Numbered from the stretch's first letter, positions 1 through 9,530 are shown. The stretch: DNA of 10,701 nt from Moniliophthora roreri (GCA_001466705.2 LATX02000064.1:1-10701); one strand, 5' to 3'. The notes: generated by a model not told the origin, from the sequence alone. Program-made: numbers and translations.

Positions 1-164
1 ACGTCGTATTCTGAGCGTTGAGCACCGGCTTTGTGCCTCGGACATTCGCTTAGACTTGGCTCGAAAGATTTTTCGTGGACACTGACCTCCCGACCAGTGA
101 TCGCTTTCACGCTCATAGAGGAATACTAAGCCTGACAGCTAGCGCAAGTAAGCTGGTACTCATT

Positions 165-174
165 CCAATATTGG
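165..174. promoter_or_regulatory. Palindromic CCAAT-box candidate upstream of the NACHT gene
   Basis: The ten bases CCAATATTGG form a perfect palindrome, so a CCAAT pentamer is present on both strands, about 95-100 bases before the NACHT start codon. CCAAT boxes bound by the HAP/NF-Y complex are common in fungal promoters; that this one is used is inference. In the rest of bases 1-267 I see no open frame, RNA gene or TATA box. Confidence 0.3.
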
Positions 175-267
175 CAGGTTGAATTTTAGAATCTATCAAA
201 CCTTATCAACCAAGCTGAATGCGAGTTTGCAGCAACATGTTTACAACAAAATTCATTTCATTTTTGC

Positions 268-2748
268 ATGCCGGGGGATAATATACCATCGATGTTCACC
301 AATGCTCGCGGAGTAAACATCAACGGCGGCCAGTTCAACAACGTTGGGAGGGATCAGATAAACTCAACAAACTACTACTCGACCGAACGTAAGTCATCTC
401 TGATAGACTGGGGCTCTCACTAACCTTGTACTCAGCTCTTGAGCGCCTATGGCAGCTTATCCATGACGTGGGTGCGGGATATAACTCGGAAACTCGTTAT
501 CCTCCACCTCAATGTCACCCAGAAACCCGTCGAGATGTTTTAAAGTTGCTCCTCGACTGGATTCACAGCGACTCCCCGCATTCCATCATGTGGCTATATG
601 GTCCAGCAGGCGCAGGCAAATCTGCGATAGCACAAACCATAGCGGAGACGGCTCACGATCAGAACATGCTCGCAGCCAGCTTCTTCTTCTGGCGGGGAGA
701 CCCGAAGCGAAATAATCCCAGATACACTTTCCTCTCACTCGCACACGATCTTGCACTCTCCATCCCGGAGCTGCGCGAGTACATTGAACAAGCGATCAGA
801 GCAAATCCCCGTATTCTGCAGGCTTCTCTTGAAGATCAGTTCGAAAAGCTGATCCTGGAGCCTTGTAGATCTCTTTCTCGAGAACGCAGATACCGAGGTG
901 TTCTTGTAATCGATGGATTAGACGAGTGCGATAAGGGTCAGACGCAACAGCGTGTCCTCTATATCTTTGCAAAGGCCCTGCTGGAGGTTATTCCCTTTCG
1001 GATCCTCATATGCAGCAGGCCCGAACCTGCCATTCGGGATGCTTTCAATACCGACAGATTTCGTGCATATCTATGTCGCGTTGCTCTTGATGCCACATTC
1101 AGGCCAACTCGTGATATCGAAATCTTTCTCTCGAGCGAGTTTGAGCGAATACGCACCAGTCCCAATTATCTTCACATTCCGTTTCCATTTCCGTGGCCTG
1201 CTCCAGGCGTTATCTACGAACTCACAGACAAGGCATCCGGGCAATTCATTTATGCCAAAACTGTGGTCAAATTTGTGGACGATGAGTATTTCAACCCATG
1301 TGAACAGCTGGAGCATATACTTCACCCCGAAATTGACCTGGATCCGGAGTCGAACTCGCCTTTCCATGATCTGGATATGCTTTACCATCAGATCCTTTCG
1401 TCTAATCCTCGGCGCTCGAAAGCGCGGGATGTTATGCGAGCTCTTTTGTCAGGCGCATTACCCAACAGCAACATGTCCACATCATTCGAACGAACCCCAC
1501 GGACAATCGAATGTTTACTATTCCTCCGGGAAGGCGATGTTCTCTCGATATTGTGTGGAATGCACTCAGTTCTCGAAATAGGAAGCCCCAATGACGAGAT
1601 CCATATACTTCACGCGTCCTTCAGTGATTTTCTCCGTAATTCAAGCCGGTCTGGCTACTTTTTTGTGGGGGATGATGAGGATCTCCATGGGTTTCTCGCA
1701 TACCGGTGTCTTCGTGTCATCGATCATGAGTCCCAAGTATCTGGCGGCAACCGAGAAGTATTCACCTGGGGACAGTAAGCTTTCACTCTATATGGCATGA
1801 ATACCATCCATTTACTTGATATCAACATAGATTTGATATGTTTGACCATGCATGGATGAACTGGGGATACTATTGCTCAAGGAGCAACTTGAATGATGAT
1901 GTGCTGGATGCCCTTCGTGCCGTCATTCGTCAAAACTCCAATTTCATGAAATTGCTTGGATCCTACCTTACAGAGTTTTTTTGTGATGAAGATCCATATC
2001 GGATGGTTGACATGACTGAGATCTTCCTTCGACAAGCTGGGGTCACATTGCAGCGCTTACGGGTGCGTTGTTCAAGTTCCGCAAAGCGATGATCTTGGCA
2101 CACTTACACTTGTAACAGGTGAATCCTTCCAATCAATATGCCAACATAACACAACGTCTCTTGGATTGCAGAAAAGGTTTTCTTTTTCAAGCAGATCAGC
2201 CGATATCCGAGAGCCTAAATGACAGAATTGATGGTTTGTCTCATTGCCTCATTAGTGGTCGTATGATGTCCGCTTTCCTCAGTGGGAAAGTAGTCTCGAT
2301 TGGAAACGATTGCTCTTGCACTCGGGCAGAGGAGGCTACATCCCTTTTATTCCTGCCATGCTCGGAGTCGACTTTCAGGAACGTATACCACATTCAGTTC
2401 TCGGTTGCCATAGTAAAACAGGTTGGAGTTGAAGTACGTAAAGCCAAGAGGCGTCTTTCAAATCTTTATCGTGTCTTGGCGCTCTGCGATCCCTGTCCAG
2501 AACTTCTCAATCTTCTCCCTGTGGTCATCGCTGAAACCAAATCCAGATCACATCGAGATGAAGTGCTGAAATGGCTCGAGGTAACTCCAACACTTGATAC
2601 GCCTCAGGTCCTACTTACAGTTCTCCGTTATAGTCGAGTCCACCAGAATACAAATCTCAAACTCTACCTCTCATTGAGCAGCTTCATCAATTGCCCAAAA
2701 TGTTTTGACACTGGATCTAGTTGCAATCAAGGGGGTGGCAGGATCTGA
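268..2748 (+). CDS. NACHT-domain NTPase, NLR-like protein (four exons, 3' end overrun by a transposon)
   Basis: Exons are 268-388, 436-1774, 1831-2062 and 2119-2748. The introns (47, 56 and 56 nt) begin GTAAGT, GTAAGC and GTGCGT and end in AG, and phases agree throughout, giving about 773 codons. Residues 10-38 are a Gly/Asn-rich stretch (NINGGQFNNVGRDQ core), the N-terminal signature of many agaricomycete NACHT proteins. Walker A GPAGAGKS is at 96-103 (Lys102), Walker B LVIDGLDE at 197-204 and the sensor-1 SRP at 234-236. HILHASFSDFL at about 430-440 matches the region after the NTPase in this family. No WD40, ankyrin or TPR repeats are visible. Such proteins are NTP-driven switches thought to act in fungal non-self recognition; no effector domain is recognisable here. 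Codons from residue 763 onward lie in a transposon end, so the native C-terminus is probably lost. Exon 4 is the least certain part. ATG at 268 is chosen because it puts the motif and splice phase in frame; ATG 292 is an alternative. Confidence 0.85.
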
Positions 2749-2750
2749 AT
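2713..2750 (+). repeat. Left terminal inverted repeat of the DNA transposon
   Basis: Thirty of 38 positions match the reverse complement of 8472-8509. The best block, TTGCAA-N-CAAGGGGGT-N-GCA, is followed by GA, CT and AAT matches. Six of the eight differences are transitions, as expected for an old repeat diverging by C-to-T change. It overlaps the last codons of the NACHT reading frame, including its TGA at 2746-2748. Confidence 0.75.
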
Positions 2751-2761
2751 CGCTGGTCCGA

Positions 2762-2780
2762 GGGGGGGGGGGGGGGGGGG
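2762..2780. repeat. Homopolymer of 19 G
   Basis: This is an uninterrupted run of 19 G (C on the other strand) just inside the left inverted repeat. The right end has only short G/C runs at the corresponding subterminal position (CTACCCCC at 8428-8435), so it may be an expanded subterminal G motif. It may also be a sequencing or assembly artefact, because such tracts are unstable and poorly called. Confidence 0.9.
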
Positions 2781-3072
2781 TCTGAAATTCATTAAAAAAT
2801 TTTTGGACCTACAGTGCAAAGTGCTTCTGATAGGGCCTAGAGCTTCATTATTGCCTTGGTAACCTCTGTTCTTGATGTAATTTACACTTTTTTGGGTATG
2901 CAAACGATCTCCAGAAGCCCACGAGGCTCACTAGCGCATCACCATTCACCGATGGCCCGAATATGGCAGCATCTGCCACTGAGTCGCAGAAGCTGAATGC
3001 AAGCTGAATCTGCCAAAGGATTTTTGCACTCCTTGTAATCCCTTGTAACCTTCCAGCTTCTTACCAGTGACT
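2781..3072 (+). other. 5' subterminal/promoter region of the transposon, non-coding
   Basis: No open frame of note lies between the G run and the transposase start. The stretch holds an AT-rich block at 2792-2810 with a partner near the right end, a close duplication of AAGCTGAAT (2990-2998 and 3001-3009) and a ten-base tandem (CCTTGTAATC then CCTTGTAACC, 3031-3050). It presumably contains the transposase promoter, but I see no convincing TATA box. Confidence 0.5.
2792..2810 (+). repeat. Left copy of a subterminal AT-rich repeat
   Basis: The block reads TTAAAAAATTTTTGGACCT and matches 8444-8462 at 17 of 19 positions in the same orientation. Its core is nearly palindromic, so a protein could read it from either side. 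It could be a subterminal binding site for the transposase; that role is inference. Confidence 0.45.
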
Positions 3073-6000
3073 ATGGCTAAGAAAAGGATCCCAGACTGTG
3101 ACCTAACCAAGATGTGGGACCCAACTGTGCTTGCAGCTAAAACCATTCCTCCGAAAGTTAAAGCTCCTGTGATGGTTCACGGTTATGCATCGACAACTGA
3201 TAATCACATGGCCGGGCCATTGTCTCCGAGTCTCAACGGCTTTGATGTTTGCCAAGTTGCCCCTACGATGTCCTCTGCCCTTCCCAAGGCACCCTCAGCT
3301 ACAACACATTCCCCTCGAGCACCCGAATTGTCAAACCAGAATGCATCACGAAGCTGGTTTCATAACTTCCTTATTCAGCTACCCAATCTCAACCTCAATA
3401 ACCTACCCGAAGAGACTGAACATGACGAAATTGCGGCATTCGCAGATGATCCAAGGGACATTGTCATTGGGGATGAATACAATGAAGATCCTTGGCAGTT
3501 CCTTGATAGAATGTTGAATAATTTCTTGGGGTATGGGATGACGGTTGAGCAGGTGGCCAAGAAGCTTCGTAGGGGGAGATATGGTGTCAATGGTCTGATG
3601 AAATACATTGAAATTTTCATCAAAAACCATAGTGTGAATGTGGGATTGTTGGAAGGGAAGATAGAAAAGCTGATGGAGGCGTTACACTTGCGGTGAGTAA
3701 GTAAAATTGGACCGTTCGATGCCAGCTCACCTCTATATAGATGTCTGCAATCCAGCCCTTCTTGCACATCCTCTTCATCCAATCTACCCAGCCCAGCTCA
3801 TCCAGTGCCTGAGATCATTGATGTCGACACCATGCTGCCACTAGCACAGTCGAAACAGAAACCTAAGCATTGTTCCTGTCATGGCTTCAGACTCGACTTT
3901 GCAGGGGGGAAAACACCACATACTTCGTACCCGTTCGGCCTTCATGAGAAGCTGATGTTGGGATGGGATTACAGGGTTGAGAACAGCATCATGTGGCTCA
4001 ACGCTCGTGGGTGTACTGGGGAAGCCAAGTCAGGGTCATTGTGTTGTTGTCCATGTGAGCGGCTACCCTCAGATTCAAAACTAGAAGGAATTATTAGCCG
4101 GATACAGGCTGGTGTGCACGAAAACTCACCATGGATGTACCAGTCGTTGGGAGGAATGTGGGAAGTTGCAGGCCGTCAGACCGAACAGTTTGATCACCTG
4201 TGCCTGCGCCATTTATGAGCATCACAGAAACTCATTAGCAAGCAAACTGCTCTCAACGATTCCAAACGCTTCATTATGGCCATTGGGAGTGGGAAGGTTA
4301 CTCGCGTTGACCGGTTGATAGCAGTTGGGCTGAAACAAAAGGCTGGGCTTCAGAAGATGATGGCATTGTACGAGTCTGCGGCGGAGGGAGTTTATCATGT
4401 CAAGAGCTTCACTGAGAAGAAAAAGCTGCATGCAGTTCTCCTTTGGCGTATCGGAGGTGCACGTCTCTGTGAAATCAATGCTCGGATAACTGGTCTTCCT
4501 GGTGTCTCGACTGCCCGCAGAAGCTCGACTACCACTCCTCTCATGATTTCTTCATATTACCCTATCCGTGGCGAGATTGTCTGAAACTTCAAAAGTGGGG
4601 TATCAGAGCTCAGAGAAGTATTGCAGGGTCTGAAGCACCCGCCAGTCCATTGTATCCTCAAACTCGATGAAATTGCAGTAAACAAGTACCCCTGATACAA
4701 TGAGGCGATGAACCGATTTGTAGGAATATGCTGAGAACATTCCCACAAGATCTGTTTGGAGTTCAATACTATGGATGACTTGGAAGGTTTGATTCGAGCT
4801 ATAGAGGACGGAGACGTTCATCTTGCCAGTGAGGTGGGTACTTCTCTCCGACCAACAAGACAGTATTGACTGACATTAATAGTAGGCAACGATTGGTGCC
4901 TATGGGATTCTAACCCGGGATAAGCACACCCAGGCTGCTCGCCCAGTGCTAATTTCAGGGTCATGCAAGTGCGAGACTGCTTTGGAGCATGCTGGGTTGA
5001 TACAGACTACGGTTGATGCTCTTGATAGTCAGCTTCCAGCTGTAGGGCTGAAGCTAGTCTCTATTGCATCTGATGGAGAGCAGAAGTGTGGGAAGGCCTT
5101 GGTCGAGTTGACATTCAAGTATGATCACCCCCAGGACGAGGAGCTGTACAATCTTGTAAAGAGCCTGCAATTCATGGACTTACATGTCGGTGATAATGAC
5201 GTGATGGCAGACAAGGATGGAAAGCACATTGATAAACGTCTCCGCAATGCATCCCTCCGTGAATCTGGCATGTTCATTCATGGATATCTCCTCACTCCTT
5301 CTACTATTCACAAACATCTCTGCATGGCCGCATTCACAGTTGAACACATCAAGGCTGTCATGAATCCGAACGACAAGCAAGATGTGAAACTGGCATATGA
5401 CTTATTGCGCGATGTATGGACTCCGAAACTGGAACCAGAGAACATCACCCCAGGCAATGCTGATGCTCGAGAGGCGATATACACCTTTGGCAGTCTCTGC
5501 TTCTGGCTGATCTATCCATACATATGTGTAGATCTGTCTCTGGCTGAGCAGCTGAAGTACCTGTCAGCTGCGGCTCACCTTGCTTTTGCATTGTACCGAG
5601 ATGAGAAGGCAGCAAAGAAGTTCCTTCCCACCACTCTCTACGTAGATATCCAAATTATGATTAAGAATGTCTTCTTCTGTGTTGCGAAGGCTAAGCGAGA
5701 CGATCCTGATGGGGAGTTCTTCATCATTCTCCTCGGAACTGATCGGCTTGAGATCCTTTTTGGCATTGTACGCACTCTCGTTGCGAACAATTGTAATTTG
5801 GATATTCTCCAACTTGCGGATCGGCTCAATGGTGCACTTGAAGTTGCAAATATCCTTGCTCTACACCCCGAGTGGGATAAGACACCCCGGAGGCTCAAAC
5901 TCCCTATGGTCACCCGGGATGACACGGTTATCTCTACATCAACTGACCACATCACCCCTGAACACTGGTGTGGGTGTTTACGGTACAAGCTGTTGAGCCT

Positions 6001-8340
6001 TCTTACACTCTGGAATGGAGGCAGAAAGTTGTGTGAGGATGAGTTTCCCTGGACGCGTCCGATTTTCGAATCAGCTGAGATGGAAAAGGCATCTTTCCTG
6101 TCACCATTGGGGAAGCTTTTGGTCACTGAGCCATTAGATCCCGATGATATTGAAGAAGAGGTCGAGGACGAGGGCGCTGGGTTTCAGAATGTGTCAGAGG
6201 CTATGGATGGTTTACGGCTTGTCGAAGAGGAGGCTACAGCTGAGACTGTCCAAAACCGTACATTCTCACGTACAGTCGATGTAGATGGGACGGGAAAACA
6301 GATCAACAAATCAAGAGTCCTCGCAACAAGATTTCGGTTGAAAACGTCAACTGAGTCAGCAGACCAGCTGCGTCGAGTGCAGGCTGAGCCTCGTTTCAAA
6401 GACAGTGAAACAGGCTCCAACGCTGTTGTTGAATATGACTCACCTTTAGGTGGTCCAAAACTACTCATTAACGATCCCATAGCCTCGTTAATCAAGTGCG
6501 AGGATGGTATCTTTCTCTGTATCGGTGAAGTTCGTGCACTGTTACTAAACGGAAAGCCAGTTGACGAGCTTTCACTCGAATTACTACTGGAAAACATTGT
6601 TTCAATATCATATCAAGTTATCTGCCTCCACCCTTCCACTACTGTTGATGACGAGTCGGGTTGTAATGACTGGAAGTCAACACGACAACTTGCTATGACC
6701 TTCACAGTACCTGGTCGCTTGGTCCGGGCAGTGAACGCTGACCTCTCAATCCCTGTGCCCAAATCAGGAAAGCAAGCCAAGCCGTTCTATCTTTTTGATA
6801 GCGCTATGCTAATTACACTCGCATCATCCCTCCAAAATGAGCTCACAGCGTCCGACTATAAGTTGATCCCAACCACAAAATGGACCTCAGAGTTTCCATA
6901 TCGCGAGAAAGCTGGTAAGTTTCTCATATATGTGTCCATGGAACCAAATCTAAATGGAAACTTTAGGTGCCGCTTGCTTTATTACAGAAACCACTGCTGA
7001 CTTACGGTTGTCTGATTGACTAGCCAACAACAAGTGCCCTTCATGTTCGCCAAAGGTTGAGCTCAACACAAAAAATGCGCAGTCAGTCCTGGCACACATG
7101 GGAGCACATGTCCTGTTTGACAACAAGACAACGCCAAGGACTGGACAGCATTGTGGGTTTTGTCTACGTCCATGGCCTGTGTGTTCGATATATCTGGGGA
7201 AGTGGAAGGGGTCTGCAGGTGGTGTCTTCATTGACATGAAGCGGTCGACCTGTGGAAACCTGTTGAAACTCTTGTATGCCACTGCACAGAAGTGTACACA
7301 AAGCTCACCTTGCACGAACATCCCCATCCAATGCCCACTTTGTCCCAATGACCTCACTGTCTTCAAGTACAATTTTCCTGAACATTTTGCTACCAAACAT
7401 CCTACTGTCGCTCCTGCAGGATATCAAAGTCTTTGGGCTATTACTGACATTGAAAAAGAGCTTATGCATGATATCTGGAAGGGACGTCACCAAGTTGTCA
7501 AGAGGAGAAAGGGGAAGAAGAAAAGCGGACCTCCACTACCAATCTCGGAGGCACACAGCTCAAGGAACGCAATACGGTAAGGCGGTGCTGTTTCCGGCGA
7601 CAGATTTATGCTAATATGTTATTGTTAGCCATGATGTGAATATTGATGAAGAAGAGGAACGGCTGTCAACCGAAGACTCACCAGACGAGTATGAGAGTGA
7701 TGAATCGACAATCAGCAACGATTCTCCCACATCACCTCACCCTGTATATGATGACTCAGAAGAAGAACAAGAAACAAGTTCTAGACCAAAGTTTCAAGAC
7801 GACGAGGGTAAGAAATCCAAAAAATACAGAAATATTCAATAAGCTCACGTTAGATTGGGCAGAATTCAACGACCTCTATCTTGACTTTGATGATGATGTC
7901 AGGTATCTCTGCCGAGATGCCCAAACACAACCAGAAGCTCCAGCAATGGAGATAGAAAAAGACGCACCACCTGCGCAGGAAGATAATCCAGCGTGCACTG
8001 AAAATGAAACCCCAAGGAAGCGTCAATTAGAGGAAGATGAACCGGAAGAGGGCCGTAGGACGAGGCGACGCACGGTGGGCAGGTTATTGAGAAGCACTTT
8101 CCATGTCTGTCATTGTGGAGATGCGATTACTGAGGAGGAAAAAGCAGAAGGGATCACTGTTGTAAGATGTAAACGACTGGGTTGCGAGACGGAATGGGTG
8201 AGTCATTTCTTTGTTTTTGCATGTTTTCTTATGACTGACCCCAGGTATAGATGCACCTGTCGTGCCTCATACCCAAACACTCGACAGTACCCAAGAACTT
8301 CATCTGTGATAGCTGTAAAAACAGTCATTCAAGACTTTGA
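3073..8340 (+). pseudogene. DDE-like transposase gene with C2H2 and PHD zinc fingers, broken by in-frame TGA codons
   Basis: Exons are 3073-3692, 3741-4833, 4886-6914, about 6967 or 7024 to 7576, 7629-7807, 7854-8197 and 8251-8340; phases agree and give about 1635 codons. I recognise it, from memory, as a multicopy agaricomycete protein family (YPFGLHEK, SGKVTRVDRLI, PKVEL and MGAH blocks). Catalytic-like features resemble P-element/THAP9-type transposases: Asp-Glu in LKLDEIA (4666-4671), Asp in SIASDGE (5072-5074), a KHIDKRLRN motif (about 5218-5247) and Asp/Glu in LGTDRLEILFG (5741-5752). CPSC..HMGAH (7035-7109) and CPLC..HFATKH (7332-7400) are C2H2-like fingers. An acidic stretch (7640-7800) and a basic KR/RRTRRR patch (8016-8080) precede a C4HC3 PHD-type finger (8108-8316). 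TGA codons at 4216, 4582, 4693 and 4732 interrupt exon 2; another at 7017 does so if exon 4 starts at 6967. The first ATG after an in-frame TAA (3046-3048) is at 3073. The gene identity is firm; the DDE assignment is inference. Confidence 0.8.
8108..8316 (+). other. PHD-type C4HC3 finger at the transposase C-terminus (split by the last intron)
   Basis: Ligand pattern: CHC (8108-8116), CKRLGC, then TEW at the exon end. After the intron 8198-8250 come MHLSC and CDSC (8305-8316). This gives C-x-C, C-x4-C, H-x2-C, C-x2-C with an aromatic Trp two residues before the His, as in PHD fingers. Splicing at the second AG (8250) is required; the first AG (8244) would read into a TAG. PHD fingers often read histone H3 tails; use for target choice is speculation. 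Confidence 0.7.
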
Positions 8341-8443
8341 AGACTCGCATGTACAGTGACTATAATAGGAAATTTTAATTGCCTTTTTTGGTCAATTATT
8401 ACTGGATATGGCAGGAGGGGGAGGGTACTACCCCCGCTCAGTG

Positions 8444-8462
8444 TTAAAATATTTTTCGACCT
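8444..8462 (+). repeat. Right copy of the subterminal AT-rich repeat
   Basis: The block TTAAAATATTTTTCGACCT matches 2792-2810 with two differences. It lies between the two C-rich runs of the right transposon end (8431-8435 and 8487-8491). Confidence 0.45.
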
Positions 8463-8471
8463 CGTACACTT

Positions 8472-8509
8472 ATTAAGGTCTTGCTACCCCCTTGGTTGCA
8501 ATGGGATCC
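8472..8509 (-). repeat. Right terminal inverted repeat of the DNA transposon
   Basis: The reverse complement of this stretch matches 2713-2750 at 30 of 38 positions. The central CCAAGGGGGTAGCA block is the best conserved part. It ends 169 bases after the transposase stop codon. Confidence 0.75.
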
Positions 8510-9127
8510 TTATCCTCTGCCACAGTCATCCACCAACTTGTTTGTCTGGATTTGAATATTACCAGAGTTTCCTATTTTTCTTTTTGAACGCAACTCGCTA
8601 CTACAATGACACACACCACAATACATACAAATCAGTGTTAATGGGAGCTACTACACCACAAGTTAGGCCCTCCAGTTGGAAATCATCTATACCTACATAC
8701 CTATCTGCATATGACTTGCACCCTAATTGCAAGACTGCTTATTATAGTGATGCTAGTTGTGATGATAAAGTTGTTTTTACCATGAGGAGCCCAGGACATG
8801 CACTGTGAACTATAATGGCAAGGATTTCTTCATCAACAACCATCACAACTACTACAATCCCTCATCATAATGTCAGATCCACTGCTTAAACCCAAATCAG
8901 GTCCTCTCTGTGACTGAATTGCTGCATTTGAGAAACCCTTGTTGTCATTAATGCCATCATTACCTCCACCAGGAAACAGAACTGGCATATGCTGCGAACA
9001 ACAATGACCATTAGTGACCACCACCACAATGCTGAGAGAAGCTGCTTCTTCTCTGCCAGAAGGTGAATTCCTTAATACCTTTCATTTTGTTCTTTTGAGA
9101 TTCTAACCAATGGTTGATAGTGAAATC
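8510..9127. other. Sequence between the transposon and the copia LTR; no recognised gene
   Basis: There is no domain, RNA gene or splice-supported gene here. A forward frame is open from the transposon end to TGA 8806-8808; it is rich in Tyr, Ser and Thr and resembles nothing I know. It is in the same frame as the disrupted NACHT gene if the insertion is removed at TTGCAA. Beyond 8810 the sequence is AT-rich, with CA/AC-rich low-complexity patches (about 8830-8870 and 9017-9028). It could be the displaced 3' part or flank of the NLR gene, or older transposon debris. Confidence 0.4.
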
Positions 9128-9530
9128 TGTCACTTTGCTGAAGGTAAAAGTCAAGGATGAGCACCAGATAATAGCAGCAAAAGTCTTTGAGAGATACAAG
9201 TATTCAGATACTTGTGAAGGGGCAACTGATGCCTGTAGAGTGGTGGTAGCTGATATCACACAGACTGATGAGAGGGAGGAACTGAACTGTGGATTGCAGT
9301 GTATACTAATCACTTATATATGTAATGATAACAAAGGAAAGGATATAACAGGTAAGTACAAAGAATAGGAAGAAAGGAGTAATAGCATGTGTTGTTTTGT
9401 ATGTAGATGTTGATGGTAACTATGTCTTGCATGTGTATGTGTTGGTGGTAGAGAAGATGGGTGATAAGTTTGTGAAGTGTAAACAAAAGAAACAACATAT
9501 GTATATAGAAACAAATACAAACCTCTGACA
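9128..9530 (-). mobile_element. 3' LTR of the Ty1/copia element
   Basis: On the minus strand the LTR starts TGTCAGAGG directly after a polypurine tract, which fixes the 9530 end well. The far end is set provisionally at 9128 because the minus strand there ends GTGACA, matching the TGTCA start as a short terminal inverted repeat; the length would be 403 bp. A minus-strand TATATAAG box (9311-9320) lies inside. A perfect 8-bp inverted repeat with a 4-nt loop is at 9196-9215 (ACAAGTAT and ATACTTGT). Without the second LTR the inner boundary is uncertain. Confidence 0.6.
9311..9320 (-). promoter_or_regulatory. TATA box of the copia LTR
   Basis: The minus strand reads TATATAAGTG. It lies about 210 bases from the LTR start, as expected for the U3 promoter. 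A TCAGTTCCTC sequence follows roughly 30 bases downstream and could hold the initiator. Confidence 0.5.

Larger units (their letters stand above)
2713..8509 (+). mobile_element. DNA transposon of about 5.8 kb with terminal inverted repeats and one transposase-like gene
   Basis: The bounds come from an inverted repeat between 2713-2750 and 8472-8509 that encloses the whole multi-exon transposase-like gene. Inside each end lies a further run of G (left) or C (right): 2762-2780 and 8431-8435. If the palindromic hexamer TTGCAA (2721-2726 and 8496-8501) is the target duplication, the element proper is 2727-8495; if it belongs to the repeat, the limits are those given. GGATC also occurs just outside both ends (2713-2717, 8504-8508), so the duplication cannot be fixed from one copy. 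The insertion lies in the last exon of the NACHT gene and has the same orientation. The internal gene has several stops, so this copy cannot make its own full-length transposase. Confidence 0.75.

Noticed and set aside
4216..4734. TGA readthrough or selenocysteine in the transposase
   Set aside because: Four or five TGA codons in one gene, with two aligning to ordinary Arg positions as I recall the family, fit mutational decay. Basidiomycetes are not known to use TGA as sense in nuclear genes, and I see no SECIS-like element.
5638..6126. Minus-strand frame of 162 codons
   Set aside because: It is antisense to the long transposase exon, whose frame carries the conserved motifs.
3073..8340. 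Assignment to the KDZ (Kyakuja-Dileera-Zisupton) transposases
   Set aside because: The cysteine clusters and core blocks I recall for KDZ proteins are not present; the visible motifs fit a different family.
8833..9027. Minus-strand frame of 64 codons as copia gag or a small gene
   Set aside because: It lies outside the 3' LTR, so it cannot be internal to that element, and shows no gag or zinc-knuckle motif.
9114..9368. Plus-strand frame of about 84 codons
   Set aside because: It lies within the copia LTR and flank on the opposite strand, has no domain and has the composition of non-coding DNA.
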